Assembly: GCA_012518115.1 (NCBI GenBank)
Contig: JAAYTD010000026.1
Location: 1 to 64,000, forward strand
From: Ignavibacteria bacterium
Lineage (GTDB): Bacteria; Bacteroidota; Ignavibacteria; Kapaibacteriales; UBA2268
Reading direction: 5' to 3'
DNA: 64,000 nt
The translations under genes were made by a program, and so were the position numbers. Below the pieces are notes generated by a model. It was given only the letters and a program-made list of their open reading frames with translations, had not been told where the DNA came from and did not search any database. Of this stretch, positions 55,969 to 64,000 are shown piece after piece. Each line of letters opens with the position of its first letter. The stretch's first letter is position 1.

Positions 55969-57249
55969 TTATATAAACAAAATTTGTGCTAATATTAATA
56001 TCGGTAGAATGATAATTAATGAAAACTTTATCATATATTGGAAAAACTGTGGCATCTTTATGCCGTTTTGTTCTGCAATAGCTTTCACCATAAAATTAGG
56101 TCCATTTCCTATATAAGTTATAGAGCCAAAAAATACTGCACCTAAACAAATAGCTTCCATAACAAGAAATGGAATACCAGCTACCATTTCCATACCTGCA
56201 GCAGCATTACCCGCAAACATTCCTTTAGCTAATGAATAAAAAGTTACTGCCGTAGGAGTGTTATCTAAAACCGAACTTAAAGCACCTGTAATATAATAAA
56301 AAGTATGTGGTGAACTCATATTAATTTTATCCGCATTAGATTGAAGTAGTTCAATAACAGGCCCCATGGTTAAGAAAATACCAAGAAATAAAAATGCAAC
56401 TTCCACAATAGGAGACCAGTTAAAGTTGTTTTCTTCACGTACTTTACGAGATGTTGTTTTAAGCGATAAAATTGCTGCTAATAAGCAAAACATATCACGT
56501 AAAAATGTTAAAACTGGTATTTCATTCATTATAGGAAATACATTTGGATTAACAAAAGCAACAGAAAGTATAACTACTAAAAGCCATACGAAATTCAGTT
56601 TACCATGAATTACTAAAGGCTTTTGCCTAGCTATATCTTTAGCTCTTGCCTCTAAAGTTTCTCGTTTCCAATGGTAACTATCAAAAAGATAATATACTAT
56701 AAGTAACATTCCATTGACAAAGATCCATGGTCTAAATAAATTAAAAAACCAAAAGAAATCAACTCCACGCAAATACATCATAAATAGCGGAGGATCACCT
56801 AAAGGTGTTAAAAGTCCACCACAGTTAGCAACTATAGCTATGAAAAACAATACTGTGTGGGTTTTTCGCTCACGTTGCTTATTAGTATGTAAAAGCAATC
56901 GTATCAAAAGCATAGCAGCACCTGTAGTTCCCATAAAAGAAGCTAAGACACCACCTACTGCAAGAATAGAAAGATTCACTAAAGGAGTAGCTTCAAAATC
57001 AGCATCAATGAAAATTCCGCCTGTTATAACAAACAAGCTTCCTAGTAAAATTATAAAGGGGATATAATCAAAAACTACAGAGTGTATCAAAACTTCTGTT
57101 TGATTACTAACCAATAAAAAAACAGCTATAGGCAAACCTAACACGAGAGAAACTATAAGCTTGTTTTTGTTTTTATCCCACCATTCACCTACTACCATAG
57201 GCAAAATTGCAATTGCAGCAAGCATTAAAATAAACGGTACAACTTCCAT
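55969..57249 (-). CDS. Sodium:proton antiporter-like membrane protein (CitMHS_2/NhaD type)
   Basis: A 426-residue polytopic membrane protein with about ten to twelve TM helices. The segments GTTGAAMLLIRLLL and NCGGLLTPLGDPPLFMMYL, and the later SVLDNTPTAVTFYSLA, are the re-entrant-loop motifs of the ion transporter superfamily branch annotated as sodium:proton antiporters (PF16980). It would exchange Na+ and H+ across the inner membrane; ion specificity is not provable here. It stands alone, divergent from the IgGFc-binding-like gene. Confidence 0.85.
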   Translation of the reverse strand: MEVVPFILMLAAIAILPMVVGEWWDKNKNKLIVSLVLGLPIAVFLLVSNQTEVLIHSVVFDYIPFIILLGSLFVITGGIFIDADFEATPLVNLSILAVGGVLASFMGTTGAAMLLIRLLLHTNKQRERKTHTVLFFIAIVANCGGLLTPLGDPPLFMMYLRGVDFFWFFNLFRPWIFVNGMLLIVYYLFDSYHWKRETLEARAKDIARQKPLVIHGKLNFVWLLVVILSVAFVNPNVFPIMNEIPVLTFLRDMFCLLAAILSLKTTSRKVREENNFNWSPIVEVAFLFLGIFLTMGPVIELLQSNADKINMSSPHTFYYITGALSSVLDNTPTAVTFYSLAKGMFAGNAAAGMEMVAGIPFLVMEAICLGAVFFGSITYIGNGPNFMVKAIAEQNGIKMPQFFQYMIKFSLIIILPILILAQILFI

Positions 57250-57290
57250 ATCCGTGTTACAAAATTTAATGATTAAAAATTAAGCCTACA

Positions 57291-57371
57291 AAAATACTAT
57301 TTTTTATGATAAAATACTATTTTTTATGATAAAAAAACTATTTTATTTATGACAAAACACTATTTTTTATG
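57291..57371. repeat. Imperfect tandem 20-bp repeat (about four copies)
   Basis: AAAATACTATTTTTTATGAT occurs perfectly at 57291-57310 and 57311-57330; two degenerate copies follow (ACTATTTTATTTATGA and AAAACACTATTTTTTATG). It lies in the divergent gap, just upstream of the TATATTTG box of the plus-strand gene. Confidence 0.75.
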
Positions 57372-57382
57372 TTTTTTTTGAT

Positions 57383-57390
57383 TATATTTG
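57383..57390 (+). promoter_or_regulatory. Candidate -7 box TATATTTG
   Basis: TATATTTG within TTATATTTGTAG, the same 12-mer as at 27284-27295. It is about 42 bases upstream of the ATG at 57432. No good TTTG lies at the expected -33 distance; the tandem repeat occupies that place. Confidence 0.45.
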
Positions 57391-57431
57391 TAGTTCAAAG
57401 TGTGTTTTTTTAAACTGTTTGTTAAAAAACA

Positions 57432-59828
57432 ATGAAAATAGGGAAAAAAATAATATTAATTGTATTATCATTCACAATGTTATTTCCTGCGAAAGTAATT
57501 TCACAAGAAGTTTATGAAAGTGAAGGTAAAAATTTTTGGCTAACTTTTTTACCAAATTACCATAACTCAAACACCAGTAATTCCACAGATTCTATATATA
57601 TTTTCATTACTTCGGAACAGCCCACCAAAGGCTCTATTTCATATAAATCATATTATCGAGGAAAATATCAAGACACTATATATCATTTTGAAATAAAACA
57701 AGCAAATGCAATACATAAATTTGCAATACATCCTTATTATTATGAACTCAAAGGATTTAATAACAGTGGAAACTTAACAGCGGGCGGAAATGATAACGAA
57801 ACAATACTAAATTATAAAACTTTTTATGTTCAAACAGAGCATAAATCCTCCGTCTATGCTTTTGAATATGCAGCTATGAGCGCGGAAGCTTTTATTGTCT
57901 TACCAACACCTTCTTTAGGAAATGAGTATTATGTGTTAGCTTATAATTCTGACGGTTCTCTTGGTATGTTTGATATATCAGGTTCATCTACGCCCTCTCA
58001 ATTTGCAATTGTCGCTACCGAAGATAATACAAATATTACTATAGAACCAAATTGCCGAACATATAAAACAGGCAATAAAAATGCGCAAAACATTGTAATG
58101 AACAAAGGCGAAGTATATCTTGTACAAGCACTTATTAATAGATATGAATTAAATAATGATTTGTCAGGAACTCATATAATAGCTGATAAAAAAATTGCAG
58201 TCTTTTCAGGACATCAACGAACAACTTTACCTGTAAAGCCAATAGGAGGTGTCTATTCTCCATCGCGTGACTGCTTAATAGAACAGCTTGTGCCTACTCA
58301 TGCTTGGGGAAGAAATGCTATTTTAACACCATTTGCTGAACCATCTGATTATCAAAAATCAGATAACAAAGATATTTTTAGAGTTATTGCCGCTAGAAAC
58401 GACACAAGAGTATTTTTTAATAACACAGAATTGTGTACATTGAATGCCGGCGAATTCTTAGAAAAAGAATTAGAAGCAGGATTACTTACTGCAAATAGAC
58501 CGATATTAGTTGCGTCTTATAAAAGAACATCAAAGTTTTCTTCTTCTTTCTTAAGCCGAGGTATTGGTGATCCTTTAATGCTTGTTATTCCACCGGTAGA
58601 GCAATTTAAAAATAGACATAATATTGTCAACGCACAACTAGAAAATAATAAGATTATAACGGAACAATACTTAACTATTATTGCACACGACACTAGTATA
58701 AATAAAATATATGTTGACAATCAATTAATTGATAAAAATAAATTTATAACTATTCCCAAAAGTGGATTTTCATACGCACATATTAGAACAACGGATAATG
58801 GACATAAAATTACTTCCGAAGATAATATAGCTGTCCAAATATATGGATATGGAGTAGCCGTTTCATACGGATATATGGGCGGAATGAATTTTAAAGATTT
58901 AGAAAAAGATAAAATTATCTATAAAATAGATACCTGTGCAGGCTCTATTGATTTTATGTATAACGAAATATTTAGTTCAGGTATAAAAAAATATGAAATT
59001 ACAGAAAAAGTTAATTGTAATATTATAGAGAAAAAATTAACTAACAAACATATTAATTTACAAATTGAAAAAATTGATAAAACAAAACCAGCTTACTATA
59101 CAATTAAAATTATTGATATCTATGATGCTGAAACAATTTTCAAAGATAGCGTATTCTCTTATATTATCAATATTAAAGGATTACCGAACGAAGACAATAA
59201 GATAACTTTTGGAAAATGTAAAGTAGGTACGATAAATACGCAAAAATTTAGCATACAAAACAATAGTTCTTTTGATATCCTTATTGATAATAGCGCATTA
59301 TTGTTGTCTGAAAAAACAAACTTTACTATTGCTATGGAAAACTTGCCTAAGAACTTGAAAAGTGGCGAAAAAATGGATGTTAAAATTTGTTACGCTCCTA
59401 CTTATGTAAATCCTAAAGAACAAACGATTGATTATGATACTTTGAAATTAAATAAACTTTGCATTAACGAAAACATCTATCTTAGCGGCGTACCTATTGC
59501 TGACACATTAGATTTTTCTATAAAATGCGATATTCCTATAAGAATGATTGCCGATTCTGTTGATGTAAGCATAGAAGTTCCGGTAATTTATCCTAATCCA
59601 TCAAGTAATAATAGTTTCTATAAATTTACTTTAAATGAAAAACAAAATATAAAAATGGATATTTTTGGAACAGACGGACAATTTATACAGAATATATTAG
59701 ATACATATATGCCCGAAGGAAACTATGAAATAAGTTTACCTATTTATAATCTTAAAACAGGAAGCTATTTAGTAAAATTACAAACAAAAAACAAAACTTT
59801 TTTCAATAAATTTATTATTCACAAATAG
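57432..59828 (+). CDS. IgGFc-binding-domain T9SS cargo protein
   Basis: A 798-residue secreted protein. After the signal peptide (ending near VISQ) comes the IgGFc-binding N-terminal-like domain (about 25-480; GKNFWLTFLPNYH, AFIVLPTPSLGNEYYVLAY, ITIEPNC, HIIADKKIAVFSGHQRT, LVPTHAWGRNAILTPFA), a beta-domain resembling choice-of-anchor D, and a T9SS type A sorting domain (VIYPNPSSNNSF ... LKTGSYLVKLQT). The domain is named after human FCGBP; in bacteria its ligand is unknown and antibody binding should not be assumed. The next gene, 43 bases downstream, encodes another T9SS cargo protein. Confidence 0.86.
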   Translation: MKIGKKIILIVLSFTMLFPAKVISQEVYESEGKNFWLTFLPNYHNSNTSNSTDSIYIFITSEQPTKGSISYKSYYRGKYQDTIYHFEIKQANAIHKFAIHPYYYELKGFNNSGNLTAGGNDNETILNYKTFYVQTEHKSSVYAFEYAAMSAEAFIVLPTPSLGNEYYVLAYNSDGSLGMFDISGSSTPSQFAIVATEDNTNITIEPNCRTYKTGNKNAQNIVMNKGEVYLVQALINRYELNNDLSGTHIIADKKIAVFSGHQRTTLPVKPIGGVYSPSRDCLIEQLVPTHAWGRNAILTPFAEPSDYQKSDNKDIFRVIAARNDTRVFFNNTELCTLNAGEFLEKELEAGLLTANRPILVASYKRTSKFSSSFLSRGIGDPLMLVIPPVEQFKNRHNIVNAQLENNKIITEQYLTIIAHDTSINKIYVDNQLIDKNKFITIPKSGFSYAHIRTTDNGHKITSEDNIAVQIYGYGVAVSYGYMGGMNFKDLEKDKIIYKIDTCAGSIDFMYNEIFSSGIKKYEITEKVNCNIIEKKLTNKHINLQIEKIDKTKPAYYTIKIIDIYDAETIFKDSVFSYIINIKGLPNEDNKITFGKCKVGTINTQKFSIQNNSSFDILIDNSALLLSEKTNFTIAMENLPKNLKSGEKMDVKICYAPTYVNPKEQTIDYDTLKLNKLCINENIYLSGVPIADTLDFSIKCDIPIRMIADSVDVSIEVPVIYPNPSSNNSFYKFTLNEKQNIKMDIFGTDGQFIQNILDTYMPEGNYEISLPIYNLKTGSYLVKLQTKNKTFFNKFIIHK

Positions 59829-59871
59829 AAAAACAAATAAAATTTTTAAATAAAAATACGAGGTAATTAAT

Positions 59872-61695
59872 ATGAAACTCTACAAATTATTTTTGCTATC
59901 TATTGCATTTATGATAGCTATTAGTAGCAATTCTTTTGCACAAGTTTATGAAATTGAACCTAAAGTTGAAGGTTGCGTGAAAGGAAAACTTTCCTCTGCT
60001 GAAATCACTAAAATTATGAATCTTATAAACAAAATGCGTAAGCATCATAAGCTAGGCGAAATACCATGGCTTGCAGACAAAGAAAACATATCTCAATCTG
60101 CTGCTTTAAGTATGTTAGCAACAGGAATTATGTCGCATGGCTCGGTTACAGGAAAATGTTCTGATGCAGATTCTGATTTAGGACGCAAAACCTCAAACTT
60201 ATCTATGGCTATGTCGACTGCCAACTCGGGTTTTTCATCTCAATCACATATAATCGGTTGGCTTATTGATAATCATAGCCAAACACAGCCACATTCTGTT
60301 GGACATAGACGTGTAATTATAAATCCTTACTTAAAAGGTACTTGTTTAGGTAAAGCAAACGGCAAACATCCAACTAACACAAATTGGTATTTAGGAGCTG
60401 CTACTTTATATGGCATTGAAGGCTCTGCAATGCAAAAATCAACTTGCGAAAATGATTTTGTTGCATATCCTTATGAAAACTATCCACCTGAATGGGTTGA
60501 CAAAAAATTTTATTTAAGTTTTAATCCTATAGCTGATCCAGATTGGTGGTGGGGCAACAACAATAAAGTAAAGTTTGAAAATACTGAAGTTAAAATGACA
60601 ACAGAAGATGGCAAACCTGTTAATGTACATGACGTAGTATTTGACTATGAATCTTGGGGTTGTTTAGTAAATAACTTATCTTGGAAAGCAGATAATTTAC
60701 AAGATAACGTAAAATATATCGTTCAAATTAATAATGTTATCGTAAATGGTGCAACAAGAAATTACACTTATTGGTTCAAACTAACAAACGAAGGCAGTCA
60801 AGAAGACCCAGTGGCAAAAGCGCCTAAACTTGTTTCTCCTGCTAATGGTACAGAAAATATTGACTTAACTAATCCTGTTACTTTCTCTTGGAAAGCAGCA
60901 CAAAATATCACTAAATATGAAATACAGATTTCAGAAAACAATGAATTTACATATATCTATGACAATAAAGAGGTTACAGGAACAAGTGTAGCTATTTCTT
61001 CATTGACACCTGGAAATAAATTCTTCTGGCGAGTAGCTGGATTTGATAGCAACCTAAATCCTCACTACTCTGAAACTTGGTGGTTTACAACTTCTAAGAA
61101 AACTATTGAACCTCCTGTTATAGTTTATCCAAAAGAAAACGAAACCGATGTTGCAAGAAGAGAGAATTATATTTGGAATAAAGTTGATGATGCTAAACAC
61201 TATAAATTACAAATTGCTAAAGATGAAAATTTCTCTGACGGTAAAGTTGTTGTTGATCAAGACAAAATTACAGAAACTTCTTACTATCTAACTGACGAAC
61301 AAAGTTTAGAAGCAAATACAGATTATTATTGGAGATTAGCTGCTGTTTTGCCATCGGGAGTATCAACAAGCTGGACAAAAGCAACTAAATTTACAACAGG
61401 AACTACATATTCTTCTATAAGTACAATAAATCAAATAGATTATACTTTAATATGTCCAAATCCTGCAAATAATAAGTGTTCGCTAATAGGAAACTTAACC
61501 GAAGATATAACACATTTGCAACTACTTATCTGCGATTTAACAGGAAAAATAATAGAGCAATTTGACTTAGGAAAATTAAAAGCAGGTAATTTTATCTATA
61601 CTTTTGATGTATCTAAATTAACAAGTGGAAGTTATAATATGATATTAAAAGTTGGCAACAAAACAAAATTAGAAAAACTGTTTATTAGCCGATAA
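59872..61695 (+). CDS. CAP-domain and Fn3-repeat T9SS cargo protein
   Basis: A 607-residue secreted protein. Signal peptide ending near SFAQ, a CAP/SCP-like domain (about 35-200; MNLINKMRKHHKLGEIPW, SQSAALSMLATGIMSHG, QPHSVGHRRVIINPYL), a linker domain with the Trp-rich DPDWWWGNNN, two fibronectin type III-like repeats (about 310-410 and 412-510; each opens PKLVSPANGTENI or PPVIVYPKENETDV), and a T9SS type A sorting domain (LICPNPANNKCSL ... KLTSGSYNMILKV). An SD (GAGG) precedes the ATG. Adhesive or enzymatic role uncertain. Confidence 0.86.
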   Translation: MKLYKLFLLSIAFMIAISSNSFAQVYEIEPKVEGCVKGKLSSAEITKIMNLINKMRKHHKLGEIPWLADKENISQSAALSMLATGIMSHGSVTGKCSDADSDLGRKTSNLSMAMSTANSGFSSQSHIIGWLIDNHSQTQPHSVGHRRVIINPYLKGTCLGKANGKHPTNTNWYLGAATLYGIEGSAMQKSTCENDFVAYPYENYPPEWVDKKFYLSFNPIADPDWWWGNNNKVKFENTEVKMTTEDGKPVNVHDVVFDYESWGCLVNNLSWKADNLQDNVKYIVQINNVIVNGATRNYTYWFKLTNEGSQEDPVAKAPKLVSPANGTENIDLTNPVTFSWKAAQNITKYEIQISENNEFTYIYDNKEVTGTSVAISSLTPGNKFFWRVAGFDSNLNPHYSETWWFTTSKKTIEPPVIVYPKENETDVARRENYIWNKVDDAKHYKLQIAKDENFSDGKVVVDQDKITETSYYLTDEQSLEANTDYYWRLAAVLPSGVSTSWTKATKFTTGTTYSSISTINQIDYTLICPNPANNKCSLIGNLTEDITHLQLLICDLTGKIIEQFDLGKLKAGNFIYTFDVSKLTSGSYNMILKVGNKTKLEKLFISR

Positions 61696-61736
61696 ATCAA
61701 AAACACTGTTTTATTATTTAACAATAAAATCCAAAT

Positions 61737-61772
61737 AAAAATGCCTTTTTTATTGATAGAAAAGGCATTTTT
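61737..61772. terminator. Intrinsic terminator before rpoC
   Basis: A perfect 13-bp stem, AAAAATGCCTTTT / AAAAGGCATTTTT, 42 bases after the stop of the CAP/Fn3 gene. It separates that gene from rpoC, so rpoC should have its own promoter in the following 180 bases. Confidence 0.85.
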
Positions 61773-61953
61773 ATATATTTTTTTCAACAAATTACAAATT
61801 ATTGCTTTTTTTTTCATTTTTTTTGCAATTTTTACAAAAAAAATGTGTATTTTAGATACTTTTCTTATTAGTCTTTAATAGACTTTCAAGATTATTTGCA
61901 AAAAATAGTGAAAAATATATAAGTTAGAATAGAATAAGGAGCCTTTTTTTATA

Positions 61954-64000
61954 ATGAAACCTGTAAATATGTCATATCGTGGATTTAATCAAATCTCAAT
62001 TAAGTTAGCTTCTCCTGACGACATTCTTAATCGTTCTCATGGTGAAGTTACTAAGCCCGAAACAATCAATTATCGTTCATTCCGTCCGGAAAAAGATGGT
62101 TTGTTTTGCGAAAAAATATTTGGTCCTATTCGTGATTGGGAATGTGCTTGTGGAAAATATAAGCGTATTCGTTACAAAGGTATTATATGCGATAGATGTG
62201 GTGTAGAAGTAACACAAAAATCTGTTAGACGGGATAGAATGGGTCATATCACTCTTGCTGTCCCTGTTGTTCATATTTGGTTTTTGCGATCATTACCTAG
62301 CAAGATAGCTTGTGTATTAGGCATGCCGACTAGAGATGTTGAACGTATTACTTATTACGAATCTTATGTTGTTGTTTCTCCCGGAAAACTTGGATTAAAC
62401 GCAAAGGATTTAATTACAGAAGATCAATATCTTGAGATTTTAGAATCTTTAGAAGGAACAGGAAATGAGGAACTTGATGACGATGATCCTAATAAATTTA
62501 TAGCTCTTATAGGTGCTGAAGGTATAAAAGAACTTTTGAAACGTTCCGATCCTGAGGTTATTTATCGTGAATTAAAAGAACAAATAAAAACAGAAACTTC
62601 TCAAATAAAAAAAGCAGAAACATTCAAAAGGCTTCGCGTACTTGATTCTTTCCGTCAAAGTACAAGGAATCCTAAATTGAAAAACGAACCTGAATGGATG
62701 GTTTTAGATGTAATACCGGTTACGCCTCCTGATTTACGACCACTTGTGCCGTTAGAAGGTGGAAGATTTGCAACTTCTGATTTAAATGATTTATACAGAA
62801 GAGTTATTATCCGAAACAATCGATTAAAACGTCTTATTGATATTAAAGCTCCTGAGGTCATACTTCGCAATGAAAAACGTATGTTGCAAGAGTCCGTAGA
62901 TGCACTTTTTGACAATTCAAGACGTGCTGTTCGCAGCGAATCGCAACGTGCTTTAAAATCATTAGCAGATACATTAAAAGGGAAAACAGGTCGTTTCCGT
63001 CAAAATTTATTAGGTAAACGTGTTGATTACTCAGGACGTTCCGTTATTGTCGTAGGACCTGAATTAAAGTTACATGAATGTGGCTTACCGAAAGATTTAG
63101 CATTAGAACTATTTAAACCGTTCATCATAAGACGATTAGTTGAGCGTGGTTACGTAAAAACCGTAAAAAGTGCAAAAAAAATGATAGAACGTAAAGCTAC
63201 CGAAGTTTATGACATTCTTGAAATGGTTATAAGCGGTCATCCGGTAATGCTAAATAGAGCTCCTACTTTGCACCGGCTTGGTATTCAAGCTTTCCAACCA
63301 CGTTTGATAGAAGGTAAAGCTATTCAGTTACATCCGCTAGTTTGTACTGCATTTAATGCGGATTTCGACGGTGATCAAATGGCAGTCCATTTACCAATTT
63401 CATTTGAAGCTCAACTTGAAGCTATGTTACTTTTACTAGCACCACACAATATTATGCACACACAAAATGGCGATCCTATAGCAGTACCTTCACAAGATAT
63501 GGTACTTGGAATGTATTATTTGACTAAAATGCGAAAGGGTGATGTAGGCGAAGGTAAAGTTTTTGCATCTGTTGATGAACTTTTAGTAGCTCATAATTTA
63601 GGTTACGTAGATTTACACGCAAAAATTAAAGTACGCTATAAAAATAAACTGATAGAAACAACAACAGGACGTGTAATATTTAATCAAATCGTACCTGAAG
63701 AATTAGGATTTTTAAATGAAGTTCTTACAAAAAAACGATTGAGACAAATTATCGGATATTGTTTTCGCTCTGTTGGATTAGATAAAACTGCTGTATTTCT
63801 TGATGATTTGAAAAACATAGGTTTCAAATATGCAACTTCTGGCGGACTTTCTGTAAATATAACAGATATAATTATTCCTCAAGACAAGGAAGATATTGTA
63901 AATAATGCACATGATAAAATTGATACTATAGAACGTGCCTATGTAAATGGAGTTATCTCTTCAGGCGAACGCTATAATAAAATTATTGATACTTGGTCAA
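61954..64000 (+). CDS. rpoC: DNA-directed RNA polymerase subunit beta' (3' end outside window)
   Basis: Open from ATG 61954 to the window end (682 codons visible), missing from the ORF track because it is cut. N-terminal [20 protein letters not shown], the zinc-binding [20 protein letters not shown], then [28 protein letters not shown] and the catalytic Mg-binding [12 protein letters not shown] identify beta'. A strong SD (AAGGAG) lies 12 bases upstream of the ATG. Unlike most bacteria, rpoB is not immediately upstream: a terminator and a T9SS cargo gene are there instead. Confidence 0.97.
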   Translation, partial: MKPVNMSYRGFNQISIKLASPDDILNRSHGEVTKPETINYRSFRPEKDGLFCEKIFGPIRDWECACGKYKRIRYKGIICDRCGVEVTQKSVRRDRMGHITLAVPVVHIWFLRSLPSKIACVLGMPTRDVERITYYESYVVVSPGKLGLNAKDLITEDQYLEILESLEGTGNEELDDDDPNKFIALIGAEGIKELLKRSDPEVIYRELKEQIKTETSQIKKAETFKRLRVLDSFRQSTRNPKLKNEPEWMVLDVIPVTPPDLRPLVPLEGGRFATSDLNDLYRRVIIRNNRLKRLIDIKAPEVILRNEKRMLQESVDALFDNSRRAVRSESQRALKSLADTLKGKTGRFRQNLLGKRVDYSGRSVIVVGPELKLHECGLPKDLALELFKPFIIRRLVERGYVKTVKSAKKMIERKATEVYDILEMVISGHPVMLNRAPTLHRLGIQAFQPRLIEGKAIQLHPLVCTAFNADFDGDQMAVHLPISFEAQLEAMLLLLAPHNIMHTQNGDPIAVPSQDMVLGMYYLTKMRKGDVGEGKVFASVDELLVAHNLGYVDLHAKIKVRYKNKLIETTTGRVIFNQIVPEELGFLNEVLTKKRLRQIIGYCFRSVGLDKTAVFLDDLKNIGFKYATSGGLSVNITDIIIPQDKEDIVNNAHDKIDTIERAYVNGVISSGERYNKIIDTWS

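Noticed and set aside
61632-61817. 61-residue minus-strand ORF before rpoC
   Set aside because: Overlaps the CAP/Fn3 gene end and a terminator hairpin; AT-rich chance ORF.
61632-62915. Small minus-strand ORFs at 62077-62274 and 62655-62915
   Set aside because: Both are antisense to rpoC, which is certain from its catalytic motif.
1-64000. tRNA, rRNA or transposase genes
   Set aside because: I looked through the gaps for TPsiC-like GGTTCRA arms, rRNA signatures and transposase motifs and saw none; a tRNAscan or Rfam search could still find something.

Overview
The window is a low-GC stretch (about 30% G+C by eye) of a bacterial chromosome from the Bacteroidota/Chlorobi superphylum. Five proteins end in type IX secretion (T9SS) sorting tails. 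Several upstream regions carry the Bacteroidota housekeeping promoter signature (-7 box TAnnTTTG, with a TTG-type -33 box about 19-20 nt upstream). Many starts also have good Shine-Dalgarno sequences (AAGGAG, AGGAGG, GAGG), which is unusual for class Bacteroidia. Together with OmpA/PD40 proteins and a peptidase-TolB-Omp85 fusion, this makes an Ignavibacteria/Kapabacteria-like lineage more likely than a Bacteroidia one. That placement is inference; 16S or marker-gene phylogeny would settle it.

Layout. 1-2.8 kb: accessory surface proteins (a leucine-rich-repeat protein cut by the window edge, and a WG-repeat protein), with a duplicated fragment of the LRR gene's 3' end. 2.8-5.0 kb: a glycosyltransferase/flippase-like pair of higher GC, flanked by copies of a dispersed intergenic repeat. 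5.2-8.3 kb: a giant gluzincin-protease/TolB-propeller/beta-barrel fusion. 8.5-13.3 kb: a plus-strand run of a membrane protein with repeated winged-helix modules, nusB, dprA and an Omp85-like barrel, then a 558-bp repeat-filled gap. 13.9-23.9 kb: a minus-strand envelope block with two double-OmpA proteins, a MotB-like protein, meaB, ssb, a DUF1207-like barrel and a membrane-bound pseudo-histidine kinase. 24-32.8 kb: mostly housekeeping genes (2-hydroxyacid dehydrogenase, methyltransferase, rsmA, HIT hydrolase, lipoate ligase, methylmalonyl-CoA epimerase, ECF sigma factor, Nudix hydrolase). 33-34.7 kb: PepSY-like proteins. 34.8-43.8 kb: a tightly packed minus-strand run reading asd, a basic orphan, a subtilase, an acidic-repeat TPR protein, a REC-histidine kinase hybrid, a DUF3108 protein and mtnN. 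43.9-52.8 kb: a divergent GH13 protein, a conserved secreted protein, maf, mutS and a class A PBP. 52.9-61.7 kb: T9SS cargo proteins and a Na+/H+ antiporter-like protein. 62 kb to the end: the 5' part of rpoC, with no rpoB beside it.

How the genes fit together. The window is dominated by the cell envelope: T9SS cargo, OmpA-type peptidoglycan anchors, Omp85-type barrels and a PBP. Two signalling proteins are atypical at the residue level: a histidine kinase with Arg in place of the phosphoacceptor His, and a receiver domain with Asn in place of the phosphoacceptor Asp. MeaB and methylmalonyl-CoA epimerase imply a methylmalonyl-CoA (propionate/succinate) pathway encoded elsewhere. I found no tRNA, rRNA, CRISPR array, phage or transposase gene. 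The best candidates for something undescribed are the tandem double-OmpA modules, the protease-TolB-Omp85 fusion, the phospho-site-less signalling proteins with their acidic TPR partner, the membrane protein with three winged-helix modules, and the rpoB-less rpoC locus.
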